From positions 43,101-107,100 of the forward strand of contig CAJKQE010000002.1 in NCBI GenBank assembly GCA_905201915.1: 64,000 nucleotides of DNA, in the 5' to 3' direction. Below are positions 43,083-52,829 of the stretch, in pieces. The DNA comes from an uncultured Lachnospiraceae bacterium (GTDB taxonomy: Bacteria > Bacillota > Clostridia > Lachnospirales > Lachnospiraceae). The translations under genes and the position numbers were made by a program. Below the pieces are notes generated by a model that saw only the letters and a list, made by a program, of their open reading frames with translations, had not been told where the DNA came from and ran no database searches. Numbering within the stretch: position 1 is the first letter of the stretch; each line of letters starts with the position of its first letter.

Positions 43083-43102
43083 ATAGAGAAAGGATGGGAT
43101 TT

Positions 43103-43507
43103 ATGAAGAATTCAAGAGGATTTGCAGTACGAATGGCAGTAGCGCTTTTTATGATTTTGGTTATGTGTACGGTTGTGGCACACAGGATTGAAACGTTGCT
43201 GTTGACAGAAGTCCGCACCATAGAAGTTTCTTCTGCTGAAAAGCTGGAAGATGGAACTGCAGTTGTGAAGGTTTCGCCTGCCGGTGTGTTTACGGACTCA
43301 AATGGTGAACCTTGTGTGATGCTTATTCAAAGGAGAGAAGGAACATGGGGCGCAGAAGAATATGTAAAGCAAACTTTAGTAGAAGTATATAGCGAAGATT
43401 ATGATTTCGTTCAGTTGAAAAATACAGATTTAGAAGGGCAGAGGCTGGCAATTTATCCAAGTCGGAGCTTGTCTGACGGAGAGACTGTGAGGTGTGTAGG
43501 AGAATGA
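43103..43507 (+). CDS. Single-pass membrane protein, adaptor-like, unknown
   Basis: A 134-residue protein with an N-terminal helix (about 5-25) and an extracytoplasmic domain (about 30-134) rich in beta strands (IEVSSAEKLEDGTAVVKVSP, YDFVQLKNTDLEGQRLAIYPS). The final part faintly recalls the C-terminal barrel of RND/MacA-type adaptors. Two starts are possible: 43103, with GAAAGGATG before it, and 43094. It overlaps the next gene by four bases (ATGA). The pairing with a MacB-like permease suggests an adaptor, but I cannot assign it firmly. Confidence 0.55.
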   Translation: MKNSRGFAVRMAVALFMILVMCTVVAHRIETLLLTEVRTIEVSSAEKLEDGTAVVKVSPAGVFTDSNGEPCVMLIQRREGTWGAEEYVKQTLVEVYSEDYDFVQLKNTDLEGQRLAIYPSRSLSDGETVRCVGE

Positions 43508-44598
43508 GAAAAAGAAAACTTCGATTTTTTATATGTGCTATTATTCAGCTTTCTGTTTCTGTATTTTTTTTCTTTGCAGCAGCCTTTATCAGCGGAGATT
43601 TGAAAAATCACATACCCTCTGCAATTGAGATTTATGATACTGAGGGCTTGAAGGTTTCTGTAGCACAGGCTTCTTCTTTTGCAGAACAAGAGGGATTTGC
43701 GGCAGCAGGAACAGGAGAAAAGGTGCTGGTTACAGATGAAGGAGAAAATAAATCTGTTTCTGCCTATTATCAGGAAACAACGGCAAATTATGGGAAATAT
43801 GCAAAGCTGTATTTTTGTGAGGGAGAATATTTTTCTGCTGAGATGCCCCACGAAAATGCTGTAGTTATACCGGAAAGTCTTTCAAAAGAGCTGTTTAAAG
43901 AGAAAATGGAAGGAAAGAAACAGTTATATATCAACGGAGAAGAATTTACAGTTTGTGGAGTTTATGAAGACGGAGGCGTTCTGACACAGTTAGGTTCTGC
44001 TGATATCCCTGTTATTTATAGCAAGATACCAGAGTCTTCAGAAACATTGGCAGAACATTTGCTGATAAAGGCAGATGAAGGAAAAACAGCCGGACAGCAA
44101 CAACAGGAAATAGCAGTCTTGATGAAAATGCCTTTGGAAGGAGAGATAAACGATTTGGGACGTTTACATCAGTTAGGAAACAGCATACTGCTTCTGGGGT
44201 TCTTTCTTGCCGGTTTATGGTTTGTTCTGTACTTGTGCATTTTTTCTTATAAGAAATTTATGTCTGTATATGAGAATAAGGAAAATACAGCACAGCGAAG
44301 ATTAAACACAAGCTTTGCAGCAGGTATTTTTCTTCTTGCGGTAATAGGATTTGGACTGCTTTTACAGCTTGTACAGATACCGGCTATCTACTTACCGGAA
44401 AACAATATTTTTGATATATCTTATTATGGGAAAGAAATTTTAAATGGAATACAGCAGATAAATACAGACAGTCGTGTAAAAGACTTTTCCAGAATTAGCG
44501 CCGTTTATCTGGTGGCAGAGACAATACTTGTTGTGGTGGCTGTGCCTCTTTTCTGGGGAGGATGCCAGAAACTGCGGCGAGGATTGAAAATATCGTGA
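43504..44598 (+). CDS. MacB/FtsX-like membrane protein
   Basis: A 364-residue protein. An N-terminal helix (about 9-30) leads to a large extracytoplasmic domain with the MacB-type core (YFSAEMPHENAVVIPESLSKELF, then EFTVCGVYEDGG). Three C-terminal helices follow (about 222-244, 280-300, 335-355), as in MacB permeases. Unlike MacB it has no ATPase domain, and no ATPase gene is adjacent. It overlaps the upstream gene by ATGA. It may be a mechanotransmission-type permease acting with the adaptor-like protein, or a partner of the sugar importer. Confidence 0.65.
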   Translation: MRKRKLRFFICAIIQLSVSVFFFFAAAFISGDLKNHIPSAIEIYDTEGLKVSVAQASSFAEQEGFAAAGTGEKVLVTDEGENKSVSAYYQETTANYGKYAKLYFCEGEYFSAEMPHENAVVIPESLSKELFKEKMEGKKQLYINGEEFTVCGVYEDGGVLTQLGSADIPVIYSKIPESSETLAEHLLIKADEGKTAGQQQQEIAVLMKMPLEGEINDLGRLHQLGNSILLLGFFLAGLWFVLYLCIFSYKKFMSVYENKENTAQRRLNTSFAAGIFLLAVIGFGLLLQLVQIPAIYLPENNIFDISYYGKEILNGIQQINTDSRVKDFSRISAVYLVAETILVVVAVPLFWGGCQKLRRGLKIS

Positions 44599-44621
44599 AT
44601 TAGGTAATGCCCAGTTGGACG

Positions 44622-44661
44622 ATAAAATTCCCCAGAGGATGCCTCCTTTGAGGAATTTTAT
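44622..44661. terminator. Terminator after the MalEFG-like operon
   Basis: ATAAAATTCC (44622-44631) pairs with GGAATTTTAT (44652-44661), with nested GAGG/CCTC pairing, followed by TTCTTT. Confidence 0.65.
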
Positions 44662-44714
44662 TCTTTCAAACTAGCCGTTTTATATTATAAAAATGGGATT
44701 TCTAAGTTAAACAG

Positions 44715-44820
44715 CATAAAAAGAGGTATACATTTATAGCGAATTTGTCGAGCACAGCTTTGAGACCACAGGCTCAAAGTGAGCGCAGACTGAGCGTTAA
44801 ATGTATACCTCTTCGTTATG
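44715..44820. repeat. Large multi-tier inverted repeat
   Basis: Outer arms CATAA (44715-44719) and TTATG (44816-44820) enclose a perfect 16-base pair of arms (44721-44736 with 44798-44813; AAGAGGTATACATTTA). Inside, CTTTGAG at 44758-44764 faces CTCAAAG at 44773-44779 around the loop ACCACAGG. It lies between two converging units (the MalEFG-like operon and adhE), so it may act as a terminator. Its size and nested structure are more like a palindromic repetitive element. Confidence 0.7.
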
Positions 44821-44847
44821 CGTGACTTATGACAATCCCTTTACTCT

Positions 44848-47466
44848 TTATCCCTCATAAAATGCTTTTAAGTACATTTCTTTCATTTCTTTCATAAGCG
44901 GGTAACGTGGATTAGCACCGGTACACTGGTCATTAAATGCGTTTTCTACCATTTCGTCCAAGGTTGCCAGGAAATCTTTTTCTTCAATTCCATATTCTTT
45001 AATCGTGCGTTTAATTCCCACCTTTTCTTTTAATTCGGCAATAGCTTTGATAAAGTTCTCAAATACTTCATCGTCATCTTTACCTGTAATACCTACGAAA
45101 CGAGCCATTTCGCAGTATCTTTCTTTTGCATGAGGATAAGGATACTGTGAGAAGGTTCCCATCTTTGTAGGAGCCGGATCAGCATTGTATCTCATTACGT
45201 GCTCAATAAGCAGGGCGTTTGCAATACCGTGAGGCAGGTGATGATAAGCTCCCAGTTTGTGTGCCATGGAGTGGCATACACCTAAGAATGCATTGGAGAA
45301 CGCCATACCTGCAAGGGTAGAAGCGTTTGCCATTTTTTCACGAGCGATTGGGTCAGCAGCACCTTTTTCGTATGCAGAAGGAAGATAATCAAAAATCAGT
45401 TTGGCAGCTTTTAAGGCAAGACCATCGGTAAAGTCTGTAGCCATAATAGAAGCATAAGCCTCCAGAGCATGTGTCAAGGCGTCAATACCGGAAGCACTGG
45501 TCAGTCCTTTTGGCTGTCCCATCATATAATCCGCATCAATAATTGCCATATTCGGCATAAGTTCATAGTCTGCAATCGGCCATTTGGTTCCGGTGGAAGC
45601 ATCTGTGATAATTGCAAAAGGAGTTACCTCAGAACCTGTTCCGGAAGAAGTAGGAATAGCAACCATCATAGCCTTAATGCCCATTTTCGGGAATACATAA
45701 ACACGTTTTCTGATATCCATGAAATCCATAGCCAGATCTTCAAATTTACATTCCGGATGTTCGTACATAAGCCACATAATTTTAGCAGCATCCATAGCAG
45801 AACCGCCACCCAGAGCGATAATCGTATCAGGGCCAAAGGCTTTTAACTGTTCCAGACCTTTTTGCGCACACTGTAAAGTTGGATCAGGTGTAACCTCGAA
45901 GAAGCAGTCATAAATAATGCCCATTTCATCTAATTTATCTGTAATCGGTTTTGTGTAGCCGTTACTGTAAAGGAAAGTATCGGTAACGATAAATGCTTTC
46001 TTTTTATCATATACATTTTTTAACTCATCTAAGGCAACAGGCAGACAGCCTTTTTTGAAGTAAACTTTTTCAGGAGAACGGAACCAGAGCATATTTTCTC
46101 TCCTTTCTGCAACTGTTTTCGTATTCAAAAGATGCTTTACTCCTACATTTTCAGAAACGGAGTTTCCACCATAAGAGCCACAGCCAAGTGTCAGGGATGG
46201 TGCAAGTTTAAAGTTATATAAGTCACCAATTCCGCCGTGGGAAGATGGAGTATTTACAAGAATACGACAAGTCTTCATACGGTCTGCAAAAATATTCAAT
46301 TTTTCTGTTTCAGAAGGATGCAGGTAGATGGAAGCTGTATGTCCGTAGCCACCGTCTTTTACCAACTGATCTGCCATATCTACAGCAGTTGCAAAATCTT
46401 TTGCTTTATAGAGGGCAAGTACAGGAGAGAGTTTTTCATGAGCAAATGGCTCTGAAACATCTACAGAAGTAACTTCTCCGATTAAGATTTTCGCTGTTTT
46501 TGGAACGGTAATTCCTGCCAGCTCTGCAATAACAGGAGCAGGCTGACCTACGATTTTTGCATTTACAGTGCCGGCTTCTGTAAGAAGGATTTTTCGCACT
46601 GCATCAAGCTCTGTGTTATTTAATACATAGCAGCCGCGCTTTATAAATTCTGCTTTTACAGCATCGTAGATGTCAGCAATAGCAGTTACAGACTGTTCAG
46701 ATGCACAAATCATACCGTTATCAAATGTTTTAGAGTGAATAACAGAGTAGACGGCAGTTTGGATATCACAGGAGCTGTCCATAATTACGGGAACATTACC
46801 GGGACCTACGCCGATTGCCGGTTTTCCGGAGGAATAAGCAGCCTTTACCATTCCAGGACCGCCGGTAGCCAGAATAACGTCTACAGATTTCATCAAAGCG
46901 TTGGAAAGTTCCAGTGTAGGCTCTTCAATCCAGCCAATAATACCTTCCGGAGCACCTGCTTTTACAGCTGCTTCAAGAATAATTCGTGCAGCTTCTGTGG
47001 TACATTTTTTTGCTCTTGGATGAGGACTGATTAAGATTGCATTTCTGGTTTTTAAACAAATCAAGCATTTATAAATTGCAGTAGAAGTTGGATTGGTAGT
47101 AGGAATAACAGCGCCTACCACACCTACGGGTTCTGCAATTTTTTTAATTCCGTAAGAAGTGTCTTCTTCCACTACGCCACAAGTTTTTACTCTTTTGTAA
47201 GTGTTGTATGTATATTCTGCTGCATAATGATTTTTAATTACCTTGTCTTCTAATACCCCCATTCCTGTTTCTTCGCATGCAAGCCGTGCAAGAGGTATAC
47301 GCATTTTGTTGGCTGCCATAGCAGCTTCAAAGAAAATTTTGTCCACCTGTTCCTGTGTATAGGTGGCGAATTTTTTCTGAGCTTCTTTCATGACAGCGAT
47401 TTTTTCGAGAAGGGCATCTGTGCTGTCAATAACAGTGGGTGCGATGGTTTCAGCTTTTTTCGTCAT
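44848..47466 (-). CDS. adhE: Bifunctional acetaldehyde-CoA / alcohol dehydrogenase AdhE
   Basis: An 872-residue fermentation enzyme that turns acetyl-CoA to acetaldehyde and then to ethanol, regenerating NAD. The N-terminal aldehyde dehydrogenase half has the catalytic Cys254 in FDNGMICASEQS and the NAD-binding ATGGPGMVKAA. The C-terminal iron alcohol dehydrogenase half has GGGSAMDAAK and the iron-binding histidine region CHSMAHKLGAYHHLPHG. Length is typical and both halves look intact. It is transcribed alone on the minus strand, from an A/T-rich region with a possible operator near its start. AdhE usually forms filaments called spirosomes. Confidence 0.96.
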   Translation of the reverse strand: MTKKAETIAPTVIDSTDALLEKIAVMKEAQKKFATYTQEQVDKIFFEAAMAANKMRIPLARLACEETGMGVLEDKVIKNHYAAEYTYNTYKRVKTCGVVEEDTSYGIKKIAEPVGVVGAVIPTTNPTSTAIYKCLICLKTRNAILISPHPRAKKCTTEAARIILEAAVKAGAPEGIIGWIEEPTLELSNALMKSVDVILATGGPGMVKAAYSSGKPAIGVGPGNVPVIMDSSCDIQTAVYSVIHSKTFDNGMICASEQSVTAIADIYDAVKAEFIKRGCYVLNNTELDAVRKILLTEAGTVNAKIVGQPAPVIAELAGITVPKTAKILIGEVTSVDVSEPFAHEKLSPVLALYKAKDFATAVDMADQLVKDGGYGHTASIYLHPSETEKLNIFADRMKTCRILVNTPSSHGGIGDLYNFKLAPSLTLGCGSYGGNSVSENVGVKHLLNTKTVAERRENMLWFRSPEKVYFKKGCLPVALDELKNVYDKKKAFIVTDTFLYSNGYTKPITDKLDEMGIIYDCFFEVTPDPTLQCAQKGLEQLKAFGPDTIIALGGGSAMDAAKIMWLMYEHPECKFEDLAMDFMDIRKRVYVFPKMGIKAMMVAIPTSSGTGSEVTPFAIITDASTGTKWPIADYELMPNMAIIDADYMMGQPKGLTSASGIDALTHALEAYASIMATDFTDGLALKAAKLIFDYLPSAYEKGAADPIAREKMANASTLAGMAFSNAFLGVCHSMAHKLGAYHHLPHGIANALLIEHVMRYNADPAPTKMGTFSQYPYPHAKERYCEMARFVGITGKDDDEVFENFIKAIAELKEKVGIKRTIKEYGIEEKDFLATLDEMVENAFNDQCTGANPRYPLMKEMKEMYLKAFYEG

Positions 47467-47494
47467 ATAAAATCCTCCTAACTTATAAATACCA

Positions 47495-47506
47495 TTTACT
47501 TGTAAA
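47495..47506. promoter_or_regulatory. Palindrome at the adhE leader
   Basis: TTTAC-TT-GTAAA lies 29 bases before the adhE start codon. It is near but does not match the Rex redox-repressor consensus (TTGTTAA...TTAACAA). It may be an operator; the evidence is only the symmetry and position. Confidence 0.3.
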
Positions 47507-47600
47507 CAGATTTTACCATAAATAAAGAATAATATAAAGAAAAAATATTTATAATTTTAAGAATATCAGAAAATTTAATGTGTTACGCTACTAAGTAAAA

Positions 47601-47650
47601 GAAAAACTACTATCAGGAGTTGAAACTCTCAATAGTAGTTTTTCTTTTTG
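47601..47650 (-). terminator. Terminator after typA
   Basis: GAAAAACTACTAT (47601-47613) pairs with ATAGTAGTTTTTC (47632-47644), and GAGT/ACTC can pair inside. T's follow on the minus strand (AAAA on the plus strand at 47597-47600). Confidence 0.75.
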
Positions 47651-47674
47651 GTTTATTTATAGATATAGATAAAA

Positions 47675-49504
47675 TTATTTTTTAAAGCTCTGTCTTTTTC
47701 TTAAACGGGAGTCCAGAATTTTTTTGCGGATACGCAGGGAGTCCGGTGTGATTTCCAGAAGTTCATCTGTATCAATAAATTCCAGCGCCTGTTCCAGACT
47801 TAAAACTTTAGGAGGAGTCAGCTTTAAGGCTTCATCCGCAGAAGAAGAACGAGTATTGGTAAGGTGTTTTGTTTTACATACATTTAATTCAATGTCTTCT
47901 GCCTTACCACTCTGTCCGATAACCATACCACTGTATACTTTTTCTCCCGGTCCGATAAAGAGTGTACCACGGTCCTGTGCAGAGAAAAGACCATAAGCTA
48001 CGGACTCACCTGTTTCAAAGGCAATAAGAGAACCTTGTTTACGGTATTGCAAATCGCCTTTATATGGAGAATAGCCGTCAAATGCAGTATTTAAAATACC
48101 TGCTCCTTTTGTGGAGGTCATAAATTCACCTCGAAAACCAATCAGACCTCTGGATGGAATATTGAATTCCAGACGTGTTGTTCCGTCACTGGCAGGACTC
48201 ATACCCTGAAGTTCACCTTTTCTTTCACTTAAGCGCTGGATGATTGTACCGGAGAATTCTTCCGGAACATCTACATAAGCAATTTCCATAGGTTCTAATT
48301 TTCTTCCGCGTTCATCTTCGTGGTAGATAACTTCTGCTTTACTTACAGCAAATTCGTAGCCTTCACGTCTCATATTTTCGATTAAAACAGATAAATGAAG
48401 TTCTCCACGTCCAGAAACTTTAAAGCAGTCTGTACTGTCAGTGTCTTCTACACGGAGACTGACATCTGTGTTTAATTCACGCATAAGACGTTCTCTTAAA
48501 TGACGGGAAGTGATGAATTTACCTTCCTGTCCTGCAAAAGGGCTGTCATTTACGATGAAGTTCATAGAAATTGTAGGCTCTGAAATCTTCTGGAACGGAA
48601 TTGGTTCCGGATTTTCAGGGGAACAAAGTGTATCTCCAATATGAATGTCTGCAATACCGGAAATAGCAACAATAGAACCGATACCGGCTTCTTTCACTTC
48701 AACTTTATTCAGACCTTCAAATTCGTAGAGCTTGCTGATTTTTACCTTTTTCATTTTATCAGGGTCGTGGTGATTTACCAGCATAACTTCCTGATTGACA
48801 GAAATTTTACCGTTTTCTACTTTACCTACACCGATACGTCCTACATATTCATTATAGTCGATGGTACTGATTAAAGCTTGTGTAGGTGCCTCAGGATCAC
48901 CCATAGGAGCCGGAATGTATTTTAAAATAGTTTCAAATAAAGGCTCCATGTTTTCCGGTGTATCACTTAAATCCAGAACAGCATGACCTGCTTTTGCAGA
49001 TGCGTATAAGAATGGGCAGTCTAACTGTTCATCGGATGCGTCTAAGTCCATGAGAAGTTCTAAAACTTCATCAATTACTTCGTCAGGACGAGCTTCAGGA
49101 CGGTCGATTTTGTTAATACATACGATAACATGAAGGTCTAACTCCAGAGCTTTTTTCAGAACGAATTTTGTCTGAGGCATAGCTCCTTCAAAGGCGTCCA
49201 CTAAAAGGATAACACCGTCTACCATTTTTAATACACGCTCTACTTCACCACCGAAATCTGCGTGTCCAGGTGTATCAATAATGTTAATTTTAGTATCTTT
49301 GTAGTATACGGCAGTATTTTTGGATAAAATGGTAATACCACGTTCTCTTTCAATATCGTTGGAGTCCATGACACGTTCCTGCACTGCCTGATTTTCGCGG
49401 AAAACACCGCTCTGGCGAAGAAGCTGGTCAACCAAAGTTGTTTTACCATGGTCAACATGGGCAATAATCGCCACATTTCTAATATCTTCTCTTGCTGTTT
49501 TCAT
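47675..49504 (-). CDS. typA: Ribosome-binding GTPase TypA/BipA
   Basis: A 609-residue translational GTPase that helps assemble the large ribosomal subunit and affects stress responses. G1 is AHVDHGKTT, the switch [14 protein letters not shown] is intact, and [10 protein letters not shown] is the G4 motif. EF-G-like domains and the BipA-specific C-terminal domain follow ([14 protein letters not shown], then [16 protein letters not shown] [20 protein letters not shown]). Length is typical. The start follows GAGGTTAATT. It is in the same direction as adhE but separated by a terminator. Confidence 0.97.
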   Translation of the reverse strand: MKTAREDIRNVAIIAHVDHGKTTLVDQLLRQSGVFRENQAVQERVMDSNDIERERGITILSKNTAVYYKDTKINIIDTPGHADFGGEVERVLKMVDGVILLVDAFEGAMPQTKFVLKKALELDLHVIVCINKIDRPEARPDEVIDEVLELLMDLDASDEQLDCPFLYASAKAGHAVLDLSDTPENMEPLFETILKYIPAPMGDPEAPTQALISTIDYNEYVGRIGVGKVENGKISVNQEVMLVNHHDPDKMKKVKISKLYEFEGLNKVEVKEAGIGSIVAISGIADIHIGDTLCSPENPEPIPFQKISEPTISMNFIVNDSPFAGQEGKFITSRHLRERLMRELNTDVSLRVEDTDSTDCFKVSGRGELHLSVLIENMRREGYEFAVSKAEVIYHEDERGRKLEPMEIAYVDVPEEFSGTIIQRLSERKGELQGMSPASDGTTRLEFNIPSRGLIGFRGEFMTSTKGAGILNTAFDGYSPYKGDLQYRKQGSLIAFETGESVAYGLFSAQDRGTLFIGPGEKVYSGMVIGQSGKAEDIELNVCKTKHLTNTRSSSADEALKLTPPKVLSLEQALEFIDTDELLEITPDSLRIRKKILDSRLRKRQSFKK

Positions 49505-49767
49505 AATTAACCTCTTTTCTCTTTATGCTGCGAAAGCATTGCTATTTTAAGTATTGTTCAGAAATGTATAAATATTTTGAATATGACTTAATACAGCAAC
49601 GCCTGTATTTCCAGTAAAATCCGGATTTTATTCTATCATACTTAATTGTAAATACAAAGGGGAAAAAGAATTTTTTTAAAAAAATTAAAAAAAGTGGTTC
49701 TAAAATAGGATTTCCTGAATAGACATGATATAGACAAGATACCAGAAAGAGGAAGGGGAAACAAATC

Positions 49768-50394
49768 ATGGCAGATAAAATTATTGAAAACAATCAGGTG
49801 TCCATTATGGGAAAGGTAGCGTCAGGCTTCACATTCAGTCATCAGGTGTATGGGGAAGGATTTTACCTGGTAGATGTATTAGTGAAAAGACTCAGCGATT
49901 CCGAGGACAGAATACCTTTGATGGTTTCAGAACGTCTGGTAGACGTTACACAGGATTATGAAGGGGAATACATTATGGTGCAGGGACAGTTCCGTTCCTA
50001 TAATCGTCACGAAGAGAAGAAGAACAGACTGGTACTTTCTGTTTTTGTAAGAGAGCTGACTTTTGTGGAGGAAGCAGATGACTCCATTAAGACAAATCAG
50101 ATTTTCCTTGACGGATATATTTGTAAGCCGCCGGTATACAGGAAAACACCTCTTGGAAGGGAAATTGCAGACCTTTTATTAGCAGTGAACAGACCTTACG
50201 GAAAATCAGATTACATACCTTGTATATGTTGGGGAAGAAATGCCCGTTACGCATCTGCATTTGAAGTAGGCGGACATGTGCTGATCTGGGGCAGAATTCA
50301 GAGTAGAGAATATATTAAAAAATTAGGAGAAAACGAGACGGAAAAGAGAGTGGCTTATGAAGTTTCTGTAAGCAAGTTAGAATATGCAGATTAA
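49768..50394 (+). CDS. SSB-like protein with two OB-fold segments
   Basis: A 208-residue protein with two OB-fold-like halves. The first is about residues 8-100 (NNQVSIMGKVASGFTFSHQ). The second is about 105-205 (IFLDGYICKPPVYRKTPLGREIADLLLAVNRPYGKSDYIPCICWG) and has the SSB-like core. It lacks the acidic C-terminal tail of the replicative SSB that binds partner proteins, so it is more likely a non-essential SSB/PriB-like protein. This architecture recurs in Lachnospiraceae. It starts behind GAAAGAGGAAGGGG and is a single gene divergent from typA. Confidence 0.72.
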   Translation: MADKIIENNQVSIMGKVASGFTFSHQVYGEGFYLVDVLVKRLSDSEDRIPLMVSERLVDVTQDYEGEYIMVQGQFRSYNRHEEKKNRLVLSVFVRELTFVEEADDSIKTNQIFLDGYICKPPVYRKTPLGREIADLLLAVNRPYGKSDYIPCICWGRNARYASAFEVGGHVLIWGRIQSREYIKKLGENETEKRVAYEVSVSKLEYAD

Positions 50395-50505
50395 AATAGT
50401 CAAGTTTGATTGTTAGGTTGCAATATTTGCTTAGGTGTAGTAATATATACACAACTCTTAATAAAGTAAAATAAGGAAAAGGCAGTCTGTAAGAGGTGTA
50501 TAATT

Positions 50506-50997
50506 ATGGATGAAGAAAAGGGATTGACGCAGATTTACTGCGGACCGGGAAAAGGAAAAACAAGTGTAGCAATCGGTCAGGCAATTCGTGCAGTAGGTTA
50601 TGGGAAACGGGCTATTGTAATTCAGTTTTTGAAAGGAAGAGCCACTTCTCGATTAGATTTTTTAAATGCAATGGAGCCGGAGGTTCGTCTGTTTCGATTT
50701 GAGAAAAAAGATAAGTTTTATGAAGATTTGACAGAGGAAGAAAAAAAAGAGGAAAATCTGAATATTCGAAACGGATTGAATTTTGCACGAAAAGTATTGC
50801 TGACAGAAGAATGCGATATGTTAATTCTCGATGAAATTCTGGGGGCTTTAGAGTTTGGTATTGTTTCAGAAGAAGAAATTGAAAGTTTAATTCGGGCAAA
50901 AGATGATGAAACAGAGCTGATTATGACAGGAAATGTTGTGACAGAAGCTTTGAAAAATGCAGCAGACAGAGTGGTTTCACTGGAAGTGATCAAATAA
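50506..50997 (+). CDS. cobO: Cob(I)alamin adenosyltransferase CobO/BtuR-like
   Basis: A 163-residue ATP-binding enzyme of the CobO/BtuR family, with the P-loop GPGKGKTS (13-20), FLKGRATSRLDFL and DMLILDEILGALEFG as the Walker B region. It adds the adenosyl group to cobalamin precursors. No other cobalamin genes are nearby, so it probably works in salvage. It starts behind AAGAGGTG and is followed by dapA after 58 bases. Confidence 0.9.
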   Translation: MDEEKGLTQIYCGPGKGKTSVAIGQAIRAVGYGKRAIVIQFLKGRATSRLDFLNAMEPEVRLFRFEKKDKFYEDLTEEEKKEENLNIRNGLNFARKVLLTEECDMLILDEILGALEFGIVSEEEIESLIRAKDDETELIMTGNVVTEALKNAADRVVSLEVIK

Positions 50998-51055
50998 GCT
51001 GTAAATCAGAGTGTATATACAAAAGAATAGGAACGGGACAATAAGGAGGAAGAAT

Positions 51056-51946
51056 ATGTCTATTTTTACAGGTGCAGGTGTAGCGATTGTAACGCCAATG
51101 AAAGAAAACGGAGAAGTAAACTTTGAGAAATTGGGAGAAATTCTTGAAGAACAGATTGCAGGACAAACTGATGCAATTATCATCTGCGGAACAACAGGAG
51201 AATCTTCTACCCTGACGCATGAGGAACATTTAGAGACAATTAAATATACTATTGATAAAGTAAATAAAAGAATTCCTGTTATTGCGGGAACAGGTTCAAA
51301 TTGTACTCAGACAGCTATTTATCTTTCACAGGAAGCTGAAAAATATGGGGCAGACGGACTGCTTTTAGTAACACCATATTATAATAAAGCAACTCAGAAA
51401 GGGTTGATTGCACATTATACAGCAATTGCAAATTCTGTGAAGCTTCCAATTATTTTATATAATGTAGCAAGTCGTACAGGATGTAATATTGAGCCGAAGA
51501 CAGCCGCTTATCTGGCAGAACACGTAGAAAATATTGTAGCGATTAAAGAAGCTTCCGGAAATATTTCTCAGGTAGCTGAAATTGCAGCTTTAACACAGGG
51601 AAAGATGGATATTTATTCTGGAAATGACGACCAGATTGTACCAATCCTTTCTCTTGGAGGAAAAGGGGTTATCTCTGTACTTTCTAATGTTGCTCCGAAG
51701 TACACACATGATATTGTAGCAAAATTTATGGAAGGTAAAGTAGAGGAGAGCAGGGATATGCAGTTGAAAGCACTGCCTTTAGTTCATGCGCTTTTCTGTG
51801 AAGTAAATCCAATTCCGGTAAAAACAGCTTTAAACCTTATGGGAAAAGAAGTAGGTCCTTTGCGTATGCCGATGACAGAAATGGAAGAAGCTCATCAGGA
51901 AGTTCTGAAGAAAGCTATGGAAGATTTTGGTATAGAATTAGCTTAG
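51056..51946 (+). CDS. dapA: 4-hydroxy-tetrahydrodipicolinate synthase DapA
   Basis: A 296-residue aldolase-fold enzyme that condenses pyruvate with aspartate semialdehyde, the first step of the lysine/diaminopimelate branch. Visible are CGTTGESSTLTHEEH, the active-site Tyr in LLVTPYYNKATQ, the Schiff-base Lys in IVAIKEASGN and the arginine in YNVASRTG. The ATG at 51056 follows AAGGAGGAAG; a longer reading from 51011 has no ribosome site. dapB follows after 46 bases, so lysine and peptidoglycan precursors are made from this pair. Confidence 0.96.
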   Translation: MSIFTGAGVAIVTPMKENGEVNFEKLGEILEEQIAGQTDAIIICGTTGESSTLTHEEHLETIKYTIDKVNKRIPVIAGTGSNCTQTAIYLSQEAEKYGADGLLLVTPYYNKATQKGLIAHYTAIANSVKLPIILYNVASRTGCNIEPKTAAYLAEHVENIVAIKEASGNISQVAEIAALTQGKMDIYSGNDDQIVPILSLGGKGVISVLSNVAPKYTHDIVAKFMEGKVEESRDMQLKALPLVHALFCEVNPIPVKTALNLMGKEVGPLRMPMTEMEEAHQEVLKKAMEDFGIELA

Positions 51947-51992
51947 ACTAGCATAAGAGTTTTGTAATATGCAAAAGAAAAGGGGAAAAAAG

Positions 51993-52751
51993 ATGGTCAG
52001 AATAATAATGAATGGCTGTAATGGTCACATGGGACGTGTGATTTCAGAGCTTGTAGAGAAAGACGAAAATGCAGAGATTACAGCAGGAATTGATGTTGCA
52101 GATATGAAAATTCATAATTATCCGGTTTACACAAATGTTTTTGATTGTGATAAAGAAGCAGATGTTATGATTGATTTTTCTTCTCCAAAGGCAACAGATA
52201 ATGTATTGAAGTATTGCGTGGAGAAAAAACTCCCTTTAGTATTGTGTACAACAGGTTTATCTGAGGAACAGTTGAACAGTGTAAAAGAAGCTTCTAAAGA
52301 AATAGCAATACTTCGTTCTGCAAATATGTCTCTGGGAATTAATACTCTTTTAAAGCTTTTGCAGGATGCTGCAAAAGTGCTGGCAACTGCGGGCTTTGAT
52401 ATGGAGATTGTGGAACGTCATCATAATCTGAAAGTAGATGCGCCAAGCGGAACAGCTCTTGCTTTGGCTGACAGTTTAAACGAAGCAATGGATAATGAAT
52501 ATCATTATGTTTATGACAGAAGTCAGAAAAGAGAAAAAAGAGACAGTAAGGAAATTGGAATTTCTGCAGTCCGCGGTGGAACAATTGTAGGTGACCATGA
52601 AGTGATTTTTGCAGGTCCTGATGAAGTAATCGAATTCAGACATACAGCTTATTCCAAGACCGTCTTTGCAAAAGGTGCAGTAGAAGCAGGAAAATTTTTA
52701 AGTGGGAAACCAGCCGGCTTATATAATATGAGTCATGTTATTGATAAATAA
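51993..52751 (+). CDS. dapB: 4-hydroxy-tetrahydrodipicolinate reductase DapB
   Basis: A 252-residue reductase that follows DapA in diaminopimelate synthesis. The Rossmann loop is NGCNGHMGR, and the active-site stretch ERHHNLKVDAPSGTAL carries the catalytic histidine and lysine. The ATG at 51993 follows AGGGGAAAA; the earlier ATG at 51969 has no ribosome site. It is in the same operon as dapA, in the order typical for many Firmicutes. Confidence 0.95.
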   Translation: MVRIIMNGCNGHMGRVISELVEKDENAEITAGIDVADMKIHNYPVYTNVFDCDKEADVMIDFSSPKATDNVLKYCVEKKLPLVLCTTGLSEEQLNSVKEASKEIAILRSANMSLGINTLLKLLQDAAKVLATAGFDMEIVERHHNLKVDAPSGTALALADSLNEAMDNEYHYVYDRSQKREKRDSKEIGISAVRGGTIVGDHEVIFAGPDEVIEFRHTAYSKTVFAKGAVEAGKFLSGKPAGLYNMSHVIDK

Positions 52752-52829
52752 TTTGTTTTGTAATTGTGCATAAAACAGTTTTATTTGCAGATATTAACAG
52801 CAGAACTTAATAGAAAGGAGTTTCATGAA

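Noticed and set aside
45469..47034. Plus-strand open frames inside adhE
   Set aside because: They overlap the well-supported minus-strand adhE in other frames, with no start signals or recognisable protein features.
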